64,000 bases of DNA from Rhodospirillales bacterium. GTDB taxonomy: Bacteria; Pseudomonadota; Alphaproteobacteria; SP197. The notes under the pieces were generated by a model. That model was not told the DNA's origin. It worked only from the letters and a program-made list of their open reading frames with translations, and ran no database searches. Shown in pieces: positions 7,978 through 17,391 of the stretch. The position numbers were made by a program, and so were the translations under genes. The stretch lies in the NCBI GenBank assembly GCA_014323865.1, contig JACONG010000016.1, positions 181,468-245,467 of the forward strand, given 5' to 3'. Each line of letters opens with the position of its first letter. Position 1 is the stretch's first letter.

Positions 7978-10490
7978 CGGGCAATCTCCAATTCAGCGAG
8001 CCTGGCGAAGGGTGACGCGGGGTCGATCTTCTTCGCAACCGGCTTCTTGCGGCCCTTGTGGCGGGGTGGGACGAGTGTGACCTTGTCGCCCTCGAGCACG
8101 GCGCGAAAACCGAGCGCGGTGACGATGGCGACAAACTGGGTGCGGCTCGATCCCGAGAGCGAGATCAGTTCGGCCGGCGCTTCGGACGATCCCTTGCGCG
8201 TCAGCTTGCGAATGTCGGCTGCGAGCCGTTCGGCCATGTCGACGCGCAGGGCACGTGGGCCCAGGCGCCGGTAGCCGATGGCCTGATAGAAGCCGTTTGC
8301 GAGCCCGTCTCCCGCATCGATCGCGACTTCGCCCCTGGCGGGCACGACCGGTAGGGTCTCGGCGCGGTTGGCGAGCGACCACAGGATCGCCCTGAGTTCG
8401 AGATCGCGCGACGACATGAGCGGCTTCAGATAGGCACCATAGAACCCCAAGCGGACACCCAGCCTTGCAAGGCTCTTGCGGCCCTCCTCATCGAGCTCGC
8501 GGGTGAGCTTGAGGCAGCCCTTGCCCATGGCAACGCCGAGACCTTCGATCAGCTGATAGGCGATGCCGCGCGCAGCACCGTGGAGTGGTGCATCACGGAG
8601 CTTCACGAGTGCGCCGACCCCATCGCGGATCCACGACGACAGCCATGCCTCGAGCCGCTTGCGAATGCGCTGCGTCATGTCGGCATCGAGTGCGTCGGAC
8701 GCCAGAACCTCGACATTCGGCGCCAGGGCATCGCGACCGCAGCGCAGCCGCGCGATGGGTTCGCCACGCCACAGGACCGTCAGCGCCGCATCGATGTGCA
8801 GGGCGTCGCAGTTGTCCTTGCACAAGACGCGGACCCGCCGCGCCACCTCAGGCGCCACCGCCTGCCGCGCCGCCGAGGTCAGCGCCCGATCGAGCGTCTG
8901 GCGCGAGCTGTTGGCGGGACGGAAGCGGAAACCCATGACCTGGCCCACGGCCTCGCCCTCGACCATGACCTGGCCGTCGTCGGCAACATGGGCATCGAAG
9001 GCACCCCGACCCTTCAGGCCGCGTACCACGGTGGCGGCGCGGCGATCGACGAAACGCTGGGTGAGCCGTTCGTGCAAGGTGTCCGACAGCCGGTCTTCGA
9101 TGGCGCGCGCAGCCTCCTGGAGGCCGTCGTGATCCTCGACCCAGTCGGACCGATGGGAGATGTAGGTCCATGTGCGGATATGGGCGATACGCGTCATCAG
9201 CATGTCGATGTCGCCGTCGCTGCGGTCGAGCCGTTCGATGCTGCGCATCACCCAGTCCTGCGGCAGGCGCCGGGTGGCGCCCATCAGGTGCCGGCAGATA
9301 TGCGCCAGCAGCCGGACGTGATGGTCGTGCATGACCTTGCGGAAGTCCGGCACCTGGCAGATCTCCCAGAGCAGTCGCACGGCCTCGGGGTTTGAGGCCA
9401 GTGCGGCAATCTCGGGATCGCGTGCCAGGTCGGCCAGCGCCATGTGGTCGGCGGCCATGCGATCCCGCATCAGCATCGGGTGATCGGAGCGTTTCTCCAG
9501 GCTCTTCAGCAGGAAGCCGGGGCTGCGGAAATCAAGCTTGGCGTTGCGCCACATCACCGCCTTCACGTCATTGAAGGTGTGGCTCTCGATGGCCCGGGTG
9601 ACCGCGTCGTCGAGCCTTTCGACCGTCCAGGTCGTGCCGAAGGTGCCGTCGTTCATGTGGCGGCCGGCGCGGCCGGCGATCTGGGCGAGTTCCGCGGCCT
9701 TCAGGTCGCGCGGGCGGGCACCGTCGAACTTGCGCGTCGCCGCGAAGGCGACGTGGCGCACATCCATGTTGAGACCCATGCCGATAGCGTCCGTCGCCAC
9801 CATGTGGTCGACCTCGCCCTCCTGGTACATGGCGACCTGGGCGTTGCGTACACGGGGGCTCAGCGCACCGAGGACCACCGCGCAGCCGCCGCGCTGGCGG
9901 CGCAGGGTCTCGGCCAGCTCATAGACCTCGGCCACCGAGAACGCGACAACGGCACTCCTGGGTGGCAGGCGGGTGATCTTGCGGAATCCGGCGTAGCTCA
10001 GCTTCGAGAAACGAGGGCGCACGATGAACTCGGCGTCGGGCACCAGTTCCCTGATGACCGGCCGCATGGTGGCCGCACCCATCACCATGGTTTCTGACAG
10101 GCCGCGCGCCCGCAACAGGCGGTCGGTGAAGGTGTGACCGCGCCCGGGGTCGGCGCAGAGCTGGATCTCGTCGATCGCCAGGAACTCGACCGGCAGGTCG
10201 AGCGGCATGGATTCGGTCGTGCAGATGAAGTAGCGCGCCCCCCTGGGTACGATGCGCTCCTCGCCGGTGATCAACGCCACCTGGCGGCTACCGCGCCGGG
10301 CGACGATCCGGTCGTGGATTTCGCGCGCCAGGAGACGCAGCGGCAGGCCGATCATCCCGGTCTGGTGACCCAGCATCCGTTCGACGGCGAGATGGGTCTT
10401 GCCCGTGTTGGTGGGACCAAGAACCGCGGTCAGGCGCGAAGACTGAGGCCGCAACGTCATGACTTCCAGCATCGCCACGATGTGTGACAT
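7974..10490 (-). CDS. SUV3-like ATP-dependent RNA helicase
   Basis: 838 aa from the ATG at 10490; a further upstream ATG at 10631 would add 47 unlikely residues. The Ski2-like/SUV3 superfamily 2 signature is complete: Walker A GPTNTGKTH, IGLPLRLLAREI, Walker B AIDEIQLCAD, and in the second RecA domain DAIGMGLNMDVRHVAF and QIAGRAGR. A long C-terminal region follows, as is usual in the alphaproteobacterial relatives of mitochondrial SUV3. It unwinds RNA, in mitochondria within the degradosome; a bacterial equivalent is inferred. It is overlapped with the S4-domain gene. Confidence 0.9.
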   Translation of the reverse strand: MSHIVAMLEVMTLRPQSSRLTAVLGPTNTGKTHLAVERMLGHQTGMIGLPLRLLAREIHDRIVARRGSRQVALITGEERIVPRGARYFICTTESMPLDLPVEFLAIDEIQLCADPGRGHTFTDRLLRARGLSETMVMGAATMRPVIRELVPDAEFIVRPRFSKLSYAGFRKITRLPPRSAVVAFSVAEVYELAETLRRQRGGCAVVLGALSPRVRNAQVAMYQEGEVDHMVATDAIGMGLNMDVRHVAFAATRKFDGARPRDLKAAELAQIAGRAGRHMNDGTFGTTWTVERLDDAVTRAIESHTFNDVKAVMWRNAKLDFRSPGFLLKSLEKRSDHPMLMRDRMAADHMALADLARDPEIAALASNPEAVRLLWEICQVPDFRKVMHDHHVRLLAHICRHLMGATRRLPQDWVMRSIERLDRSDGDIDMLMTRIAHIRTWTYISHRSDWVEDHDGLQEAARAIEDRLSDTLHERLTQRFVDRRAATVVRGLKGRGAFDAHVADDGQVMVEGEAVGQVMGFRFRPANSSRQTLDRALTSAARQAVAPEVARRVRVLCKDNCDALHIDAALTVLWRGEPIARLRCGRDALAPNVEVLASDALDADMTQRIRKRLEAWLSSWIRDGVGALVKLRDAPLHGAARGIAYQLIEGLGVAMGKGCLKLTRELDEEGRKSLARLGVRLGFYGAYLKPLMSSRDLELRAILWSLANRAETLPVVPARGEVAIDAGDGLANGFYQAIGYRRLGPRALRVDMAERLAADIRKLTRKGSSEAPAELISLSGSSRTQFVAIVTALGFRAVLEGDKVTLVPPRHKGRKKPVAKKIDPASPFARLAELEIAR

Positions 10491-11282
10491 TTGCAAGTCA
10501 CCAACCAGGAGGTTGTGATGACGGGCACGCAGGACATTGGATGAGATGGCATCTGCCAAGCGTCTCCATGGTCGTTGACCGTTCCGGCCGGTACCGTGGC
10601 AAAATCGGCCCGTCACGGTCGTCAGCGTCAATCATGTGGTCCGCAGCATCATGGCAGAACGATCCGATCCACCCGACGACGAACGGCCGGTGCCGGAAGC
10701 ACCCCTGCCTTTCGCGAAGCTGCCGTGGCGCTGGTTGCGCCGCGACAACGGTCATCCCGTGCCGGACAGCCGCTGCTGCATGTCGGGCACACCCATTGAT
10801 CTTGATGCCCTGACCGACGAAGACCTGCCGCTCCACCTGCGTCGTCTGATCGACCGTGACATCGCCATCGTGATCGGTGCGGCATCGCTGATCGCCTCTC
10901 CTGGTCGCAGGAGACAAACACCCAGACGCGCGAACAATAGGGTCGCGCAACCGTTCGTCCCTCGTCCGGTCGCAGGATGTCGCCATCGTCGAGCGTAAGG
11001 GCGACCCCGTCGGGCCGGGGAAACGGTCTCGACGGTGCGGGCGACGTGGGCGTTCCGCCGCCGTTGTTGCCGCGGCGTCAATGGTCGGCCCGGCTCCTCG
11101 GGAGGGCTGTCACGCGAGGCGTCGCGCCGGCGCAGACCGCGCAGCGTACGCGGTACCTCGACGGCAATCGTCAGCATGACGCCGGCAAGGATCCTCGCCG
11201 TCATGGCAAGGACGATGTCGTCGGTCGGCGGGCGCTCGAAGGTCAGAGGCTCGAAGTGAACCCATCGGTCGACCGATACAGG
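10491..11282. other. Stretch without a supported gene
   Basis: Open frames exist on both strands (for example a plus-strand one starting MAERSDPPDDERPVPEAPL at 10651, and a minus-strand one starting MTARILAGVMLTIAVEV at 11204), but none shows a family motif, a convincing ribosome site and consistent composition along its length. They may be decayed genes. No RNA gene was recognised. Confidence 0.4.
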
Positions 11283-11330
11283 AACCCGCCCCGCCTATCC
11301 ACCGGAAGCGCAACAGGCGGGTTTTCTTTT
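11283..11330 (+). terminator. Inverted repeat followed by T-rich tract
   Basis: Eight-base arms AACCCGCC (11283-11290) and GGCGGGTT (11316-11323) enclose a 25-base loop and are followed by TTCTTTTAT. It looks like a factor-independent terminator on the plus strand although no intact plus-strand gene precedes it. It lies just left of the first direct repeat at 11336. Confidence 0.5.
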
Positions 11331-11335
11331 ATGGT

Positions 11336-11351
11336 TTGCAATTAACTGCAA
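11336..11351. repeat. 16-bp direct repeat, left copy (near-palindromic)
   Basis: TTGCAATTAACTGCAA occurs here and identically at 12149-12164. The word is itself an imperfect palindrome (TTGCA..TGCAA). The two copies bracket one low-GC lipoprotein gene, in the manner of recombination or insertion sites. Confidence 0.6.
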
Positions 11352-11468
11352 CGATCTTTTCATACGAAAAAATCACGTATCACCTCTTTACATCTCATGG
11401 CATTCATCTAACGTCTATCGTGTACTCTCTATTTCTCAACCATCATCAAAACAAAAGGAGCTCCCACG

Positions 11469-12138
11469 ATGATGACTAAACTTCTCGCTTCAGTATCTGT
11501 TTGTGCCCTTATGCTCACTGGATGTGGTGGGGGCGGTGGAGGTGGAGGATCCTTCCAGTATCCGCCCCCATCGTTCCCTAGTGTTAGCGATCTTTCTGCC
11601 CCCGAGGCTCTGTCCCGCTGGAAAGGGCACTCTTATCGGGGAGGTCGCAGTAGGTGATAACACTAGTTACGTCTTGGGTACTCTTACTGTAGACGCCGAT
11701 TTTGATGCGGGCACCGTCACCACTGAGGCCACTGACTTTTCGGTTCATGGTCGCGTGGAGTCAGTAAATGCCCATGGGTTTAGCGCTTCCATGGGTCGGC
11801 ACTATAGTGGCACCCTTTCAGGTGAGGGCACCATCACACGCACGGACTTTGAAAGCACCTTGGATGGGGACTTAAGGCAGACTGTCCAGTTACGACATAA
11901 CTCGTCGGGTCAGGTGTTTGACATGCCTGTGACTGTCCGTGTTGATTCTGACATGACCGGTAAGGTCTACGACAACGAGGGCAAGATACTGGTCAGGGGG
12001 GACGTTGAGGGAACCCTCACGGCCCGTGGGTCACTTAGAACCCCAGACGGTCGCACTCACCGCGTGGGGCCAGAGGTGGAGAGGGAATCAGGTCAGTTCT
12101 ACGCAGAACAAGTAGATATGACCACCAGCGACAAGTAA
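11469..12138 (+). pseudogene. Frameshifted surface lipoprotein with repetitive beta-strand pattern
   Basis: An ATG at 11469 with a good ribosome site (AAAAGGAG) opens a lipoprotein signal (MMTKLLASVSVCALMLTGC) followed by a run of eight glycines, the linker often seen in surface lipoproteins. This frame stops at about 11655, but from about 11625 the +1 frame continues smoothly (KGTLIGEVAVGDNTSYVLG) to a stop at 12138. Joined, the product would be about 220 aa, rich in alternating beta strands (GTLTVDADFDAGTVT, YSGTLSGEGTITRTDF) reminiscent of TbpB-type beta-barrel lipoproteins. Base composition is clearly lower in GC than the flanks. The shift lies near GGAAAGGG and could be a real mutation or a sequencing error. 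Confidence 0.6.
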
Positions 12139-12148
12139 CACTCAGGTG

Positions 12149-12164
12149 TTGCAATTAACTGCAA
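12149..12164. repeat. 16-bp direct repeat, right copy
   Basis: Exact copy of the TTGCAATTAACTGCAA word at 11336-11351, lying ten bases after the lipoprotein stop and two bases before a strong stem-loop. Confidence 0.6.
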
Positions 12165-12166
12165 AT

Positions 12167-12194
12167 GGGGGGCGGCTTACTTATGTCGCCCCCC
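12167..12194 (+). terminator. GC-rich stem-loop after the lipoprotein cassette
   Basis: Perfect 8-bp arms GGGGGGCG and CGCCCCCC around a 12-base loop. There is no T-run, so it may act as a transcript-stabilising or Rho-assisted end rather than a classic terminator. Confidence 0.5.
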
Positions 12195-12358
12195 ACATCA
12201 ACGGAGCCCTGATGATGTCATCGAACCTGGCAAAAGCACTATGAGACATCCTGCCAGATGAGTCAGCGTGATGCCTTCACCCAAGCAGAGCTGACTGCAG
12301 TCTTGCCGCGCGGGTTCATCGGGTTGCCATCCCCCGCGTTGTTCGCCACCCTGACACG

Positions 12359-12961
12359 ATGGACGGAGCACCGCATCGCGATACGCTGACCGGGCTGCTG
12401 TTGCTCGGCGCGTCGGCCTGTCTGGTGCTCGGCCTCGCCCTGCCCGCCTTCACGGTCGAACAGTTCTGGGTGTTCGAAAGCAGCAAGTCGATCGCCGAGG
12501 GCCTCTGGACGCTGATCACCGGCAAGGACCTGCTGCTCGGCATCGTCGTTCTGCTGTTCTCCATGGTCTTTCCCATCGGCAAGCTCGGGCTGGCGATCTG
12601 GATCTGGGGTTCGCGTGATCCCAATCACGGTGCCACCCGCCGGGCGCTCAACTGGTCGGTCAAGCTCGGCAAGTGGTCGATGATGGACGTCTTCATGGTG
12701 GCGCTTGTCGTGGCGATGCTGTCACTCAGCATCCTCGCAGAGGTCACCGCCGGCACCGGCATCTACTTCTTCTGCGCCGGCATGATCGCCAGCATGATCG
12801 GCGCTCACCGTCTGGAGCGGAGAGTGGAGAAGACACTGGTCGGGTCCGACCGAATCCGACCAAATCCGATCAAGTCCGGTTTTCGCACGCAAGGCGACGA
12901 CCAGCGCGAACACTCCGGCAAGCAACAGGACCGCACCAGACATCTGGATGAACCAATCTGA
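12359..12961 (+). CDS. PqiA-like (paraquat-inducible protein A domain) membrane protein
   Basis: 200 aa. A single PqiA domain with four predicted membrane segments: LTGLLLLGASACLVLGLALPAF, then DLLLGIVVLLFSMVFPIGKLGL, MDVFMVALVVAMLSLSI and a last one around GIYFFCAGMIAS. The PIGKL motif and the KWSMMDVF stretch are family hallmarks. It lacks the zinc-ribbon cysteines of longer PqiA proteins. PqiA partners MCE-type lipid transporters (PqiB), but no MCE gene is here, so it is an orphan. The last 45 residues (from about RRVEKTL) are hydrophilic and not family-like; they may be a recent extension into former intergenic sequence. Confidence 0.8.
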   Translation: MDGAPHRDTLTGLLLLGASACLVLGLALPAFTVEQFWVFESSKSIAEGLWTLITGKDLLLGIVVLLFSMVFPIGKLGLAIWIWGSRDPNHGATRRALNWSVKLGKWSMMDVFMVALVVAMLSLSILAEVTAGTGIYFFCAGMIASMIGAHRLERRVEKTLVGSDRIRPNPIKSGFRTQGDDQREHSGKQQDRTRHLDEPI

Positions 12962-13688
12962 ATTCAATCCCAGCAACGCAAGCCCAGGAGCGCCACAGAC
13001 GATACCCAAACGCACATTGGGTCCGGCAGATTCGCAGAGAGATGAACGCCGCCGTTTGAGCGTGAGCGGAAACGCGAAAGCCGACATGTCGATATCGTCA
13101 TGGGCCTCAGGCCCTTGAGCACATCGGTCCATGCGTCGACGGCATAATAGTCGCGAGAAGGCATGCCGGAACCCCAGAGGTCATCGGTCATTGCTTTGAT
13201 CTCAGGGTCGAGAAGGCGTTGCGTCCCCTATTAGATGTCGCTGACGCCCGTGACGGGGTCCGGTCGATCCGATTCGGGCGGTGGCGATGGCCGACGCCGG
13301 TTTCGGTTCGGCCCGTTCGACCGGCTCCTCGGGAACCGGATCGGCATAGCGCGCAACGATGCGCGCGGCGTTCTGCCGTGCACTCCGCTTCGAGTGACGT
13401 TCCTCGCCTGTAGGGTACGCCATGCGCCGCGCACGCCGCAACTCGCGTTCGTCCCTGGCGTTGGCGAAATCGGCGACACGCATCAGCAGCCAGAAGATAA
13501 GGCCGCCGACTTCACGACCGTCACGGCACCTTGGCACAAAGACCCAAGCATGAAGAGAGTCTGGCGCTTGCCAACACAACCGGCAGGTGACGGCCGTCAA
13601 GCCTGGCACAGGGGGCGAGGCGGCTTGACGCACGCGATTCCAAGACTAAATCAGCACCCAGAACATCCCGAACAACAGGATTTATGCA
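12962..13688. other. Stretch without a supported gene
   Basis: About 730 bases between the PqiA-like gene and htpG. A minus-strand frame contains GGLIFWLLMRVADFANAR and a basic tail, and another near 12.9 kb a hydrophobic stretch, FIQMSGAVLLLAGVFALVVAL, but neither has a recognisable family or a clear start. They may be decayed membrane proteins. Confidence 0.35.
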
Positions 13689-15593
13689 ATGGCGGAGACA
13701 TCCACCGGGGAACGCCACGACTTCCAGGCCGAGGTCAACCGGATCCTCGATATCGTCGTCAACTCGCTCTACTCCAAGCGCGAGGTTTTCCTGCGCGAAC
13801 TGATCTCGAATGCATCGGACGCTTGCGACAGGCTGCGCTATGAGGCCCAACTTGACGGTACACTGCTCAAGGACGATCCCGAACTCCGGATCACGATCGC
13901 GCCGGACGCCAGGAAGAAGACGCTGACGGTCTCCGATAATGGCATCGGCATGACCCGCGACGAGTTGGTCGAGAACCTCGGCACGATCGCAGGGTCCGGC
14001 ACCGCGAGGTTCGCCGAACAGCTCGCCGAGGCCGAGAAGGACAAGGCCAAGAGGGAGAAGTCGGACGTCAGCCTGATCGGCCAGTTCGGCGTTGGCTTCT
14101 ACGCCGCCTTCATGGCCGCCGACGCGGTGACGGTGACGAGCCGCCGCGCCGGGTCCGACGAGGCCTGGCGCTGGACCTCGGACGGCTGCACCGGGTTCTC
14201 GATTGACGAGGCCGATGCGGAGACCCCGCGCGGCACGACGATTGAACTGAAGCTCAAGAAGGACGCCAAGGAGTTCTCTGAGACCCTGCGCGTCGAGACC
14301 ATCATCAAGACCTACTCCGATCACGTCGGCCTGCCGGTCTGGCTCAGCGCCGACGGCGAGCAGCGCCAGATCAACGAGGCCGCCGCACTCTGGACCCGGT
14401 CGAAGTCCGAGATCACGGCTGACCAGTACACCGAATTCTATCGCCACGTGGGCCATGCCTTCGACGAGCCCTGGCTCACCCTCCACAACCGCACCGAGGG
14501 TGTCATCGCTTACACGAGCTTGCTGTTCGTACCGACCATGGCGCCGATGGATCTGTTCGATCCGTCCCGCCGCCACGGTGTGAAACTCTACGTGCGGAAG
14601 GTCTTCATCACCGAGGAGTGCGAGGGCATGGTCCCGGCCTGGCTGCGCTTCCTGAAGGGTGTGGTTGATTCCGAGGACCTGCCGCTCAACGTCAGCCGCG
14701 AAGTGCTGCAGAACAACCCGATTGTCGCGAAAATCTCCAAGGCGCTGGTCAAGCGCGTGCTCAACGAACTGAAGAAGAAGGCTGAGAAGGACGCCGAAGC
14801 CTACGCCCAGTTCTGGGAGACCTTCGGCCAGGTCCTGAAAGAAGGCATCTACGAGGATGCCGAACGCCGCGACGCCCTCCTGAAACTCGCCCGCTTCCGT
14901 TCCACCGAAGCAGATGGCTGGGTTGGCCTCGACGACTACATCGGCCGCATGAAGGAGGGCCAGGACCAGATCTTCATGCTGACCGGCGACAACGCAGAGA
15001 CGATGAAGAAGAGCCCGATGTTGGAGGCCTTCCGCGCCAAGGGCGTCGAGGTCCTGCTGCTTGACGATCCGGTTGACGAATTCTGGACCATGTCGGCCAA
15101 CGCTTACGAGGAAAAATCCTTCACCAGCGTCAGCCGCAGCGACATCGATCTCTCGACCATCAGCGGCGCGGATGACAAGGACGACGAGACCAAGGACGAG
15201 GAAACCTGCGGCGACACCGCCCCACTGATTGCCATGATCAAGCTCGCGCTCGAAGGCCAGGTGAAAGACGTGCGCGAATCCAGGCGCCTCACGGACTCGG
15301 CCTGCTGCATCGTGGTCGACGAGGGCGACATGAACATGCGCCTGCAGAAGATGCTGCGCGCCACCGGCCAGCTCGGCATGGAGAGCGAACGTATCCTCGA
15401 GATCAACGCCAAACACCCGCTGATCCGCTCGCTCGGCGATCGCGCGAAGAGTGGCGGCACCCCAGGCGACATCGACGCCATGGCCCACCTGCTGCTCGAT
15501 CAGGCCCTGATTCTGGAAGGCGAGCTGCCCAGGGACCCCACCCAGTTTGCCAGGCGCATGAGCGACGCGATGGCGCGCGCCGTGGGAGGTTAG
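13689..15593 (+). CDS. htpG: Molecular chaperone HtpG (Hsp90)
   Basis: 634 aa, full family length. N-terminal GHKL ATPase motifs are intact: LISNASDACDRLRYE, the DNGIGMT segment, GTIAGSGT and GQFGVGFYAAFM. The middle domain carries the VKLYVRKVFITEE and LPLNVSRE stretches that hold the catalytic arginine, and the C-terminal dimerisation domain is complete. It is an ATP-dependent homodimeric chaperone of the cytosol. A ribosome site (CAGGA) lies 8 bases before the ATG. It stands alone, transcribed away from the RTX remnant on the opposite strand. Confidence 0.97.
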   Translation: MAETSTGERHDFQAEVNRILDIVVNSLYSKREVFLRELISNASDACDRLRYEAQLDGTLLKDDPELRITIAPDARKKTLTVSDNGIGMTRDELVENLGTIAGSGTARFAEQLAEAEKDKAKREKSDVSLIGQFGVGFYAAFMAADAVTVTSRRAGSDEAWRWTSDGCTGFSIDEADAETPRGTTIELKLKKDAKEFSETLRVETIIKTYSDHVGLPVWLSADGEQRQINEAAALWTRSKSEITADQYTEFYRHVGHAFDEPWLTLHNRTEGVIAYTSLLFVPTMAPMDLFDPSRRHGVKLYVRKVFITEECEGMVPAWLRFLKGVVDSEDLPLNVSREVLQNNPIVAKISKALVKRVLNELKKKAEKDAEAYAQFWETFGQVLKEGIYEDAERRDALLKLARFRSTEADGWVGLDDYIGRMKEGQDQIFMLTGDNAETMKKSPMLEAFRAKGVEVLLLDDPVDEFWTMSANAYEEKSFTSVSRSDIDLSTISGADDKDDETKDEETCGDTAPLIAMIKLALEGQVKDVRESRRLTDSACCIVVDEGDMNMRLQKMLRATGQLGMESERILEINAKHPLIRSLGDRAKSGGTPGDIDAMAHLLLDQALILEGELPRDPTQFARRMSDAMARAVGG

Positions 15594-15599
15594 GCCTCA

Positions 15600-16262
15600 A
15601 GCAAAGAGGAAGTTGGACTCGCTCAGTTCGTGCGTGCCCCAGCTCCCGAAGGAGATCGTAAGTGAGGCCCGCTCCCCGAACATGATCAATCGCAGGCCGT
15701 CTCCAAGCCCCATGATGTCGAGATCGGCGAAATGATCGACCCCGACATCATGGAGCCCCACGACATCTTGAGACGACCAAAGCCCAATGGTCTCATCGTG
15801 CCCACCTGCCTGCCCGTCAGAACCAGCCGTGTAGTTAGAAGACGCCAGTGCCTTCGCATCCGAACATGGTGTCGTTGCCCGTCCCCGCCGTCGATCACAT
15901 CGTTCGAGCTGGTCCGGGCCATGGTTTCGTCGGCAAACGTTCCAGCACCCAGCAAGCCAGCACCCAGCAAGTAATTGGTCTCAAGAAACGCAATCGCTTT
16001 GTCGGATGATGTCGTCACCAGGGTGAGAAAGCTGTCAGTATCGATCTGGATGAGCAGTGTATGGTCATCCACCACAGTCAGGGCAGGATCGTCGAGAGAA
16101 TCCCCACTCGACGTTGACGAGATGAAGGCGGTCCTTCTCCGAATGGAAGTCTTCGATCAACATCATGGCCAGCGTCGGCACCATTGATCAGAAACCGGTC
16201 GGCACCATCACCGTCCAGAAGTGTGTCGTCACCGTCGTATGGATCCGCCGACCGGCCGCCGT
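15600..16262 (-). pseudogene. Decayed RTX-type calcium-binding protein
   Basis: Read on the minus strand from 16262, fragments in changing frames give DPYDGDDTLLDGDGADRFLI, then DFHSEKDRLHLVNVEW, then DDPALTVVDDHTLLIQIDTD, and finally SSNDVIDGGDGQ. These are glycine/aspartate RTX (hemolysin-type) nonapeptide repeats and the C-terminal secretion-type region. At least three frameshifts break the gene and no start codon is left. Functional relatives are secreted by type I systems; no secretion genes are adjacent. Confidence 0.55.
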
Positions 16263-16429
16263 GTGCTCTTCATCAGTCCGACCTAGACGACCCGGCTGGA
16301 AGGCTTGACCGTCGAGGAGAGCAAGCCGCTCTCGGTATTCGGCAATCTCTCGGGTTAAGCACTTGACAAATTTGCAAGATTTGAGCTCATAGTCTTGGTC
16401 ACGCCCTTCCGGACCGAAGAGTTCCGACC

Positions 16430-17335
16430 GTGACCGAAGCCGATTTGAGCCCCTATCTCGAACAGACCGCCGTCAGTGATCCTGGCCGCTTCGGCGCTGT
16501 TCTCGACCAGTTCGATCCCGACATCCGGACCCTGCCCGCACAGGTCTCCGCCCTGATGATACACCCCGGTGTCGCGGCCGTCCTGGGGCTGCCGATCACG
16601 GCCGAACAGGACCTGGACCGGCGACACCGCACGGTCGCGCGCCTGCTGGAACATCTCATGGCCCGCGACGACGGGCCGGTGGCCCAAGGCCGTGCTTTGG
16701 AGAAGAGGCTTGGCGGCATCTGCCGCGATCATGCCATGCTCGGTGTCGCCGTGTTGCGACACCACGGCATCCCCGCGCGCATGCGCGGCGGCTTCTCGCG
16801 TTACTTCACCGCCGGCTTCTGGGATGACCACTGGGTCGCCGAGGTCTGGCACGCCGGCGCCTGGCGGCTGGTCGACATGCAGCTCGGACCTCAGGGCCTC
16901 AAGATGTGTTCCCGGTCGGTCGAGCCGTGGGACGTGGTGCGCGACGCCTTCGTCTGTTCGCCGGAGTCCTGGCTTGCCTGCCGCCGTGGCACGGTCGACG
17001 CCGATCACATCGGGGTCTGTCAGATCGGCCTGACCGGACACTGGTTCGCCGCCACCAGCGTGGTGCGCGATGCGGCGTCACTCGCCTGCATCGAACTTCT
17101 ACCGTGGGACTACTGGTCGGGCATCGACACCCTCGCCAACGCCCGGGAGCGCCTGCCCGAGTTCGCCACAGAGACTGATGCCATCGCCGATCGCCTGCTC
17201 GGCGGTGGCGCGACATTCGAGAATGCCAGGGACGTTCTCGAGACGGTGCCGTGGATCGGTATTCCCGAAATGGTCGTCAGCTATCACGGATCGGGTGACC
17301 CGGGCTTCGAAATCGTCACCCTGTACGCGGCCTGA
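16430..17335 (+). CDS. Transglutaminase-like superfamily protein
   Basis: 301 aa, no signal peptide, so probably cytoplasmic. The papain-like transglutaminase triad is visible in order: Cys98 in GGICRDHA, His134 in WDDHWVAEVW and Asp149 in WRLVDMQLG. The domain (about 60-160) is followed by a roughly 140-residue C-terminal extension with no recognised motif. Bacterial members are usually cysteine proteases or amidases rather than cross-linking enzymes; substrate unknown. The start was taken at the GTG at 16430 that opens TEADLSPYLEQ. It stands alone, convergent with the DUF1223 gene. Confidence 0.82.
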   Translation: MTEADLSPYLEQTAVSDPGRFGAVLDQFDPDIRTLPAQVSALMIHPGVAAVLGLPITAEQDLDRRHRTVARLLEHLMARDDGPVAQGRALEKRLGGICRDHAMLGVAVLRHHGIPARMRGGFSRYFTAGFWDDHWVAEVWHAGAWRLVDMQLGPQGLKMCSRSVEPWDVVRDAFVCSPESWLACRRGTVDADHIGVCQIGLTGHWFAATSVVRDAASLACIELLPWDYWSGIDTLANARERLPEFATETDAIADRLLGGGATFENARDVLETVPWIGIPEMVVSYHGSGDPGFEIVTLYAA

Positions 17336-17356
17336 AGCCTGGAGAGAATTCACCCA

Positions 17357-17391
17357 TTCAGACTGATTCAATCTGAACGGGATATGCTCTG
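17357..17391. repeat. Dispersed palindromic repeat, copy 1 (partial)
   Basis: TTCAGACTGA then TTCAATCTGAACGGGATATG and CTCT match the right half of the element at 44589-44633 exactly, with the left half shortened and one mismatch. It forms the 3' end and stop codon of the DUF1223 gene. Confidence 0.7.

Noticed and set aside
12263..12628. Minus-strand frame opposite the PqiA-like gene
   Set aside because: Antisense shadow with charged, repetitive composition and no start signals.
13521..15488. 655-codon minus-strand open frame
   Set aside because: Exact antisense of htpG, rich in low-complexity residues and without motifs.
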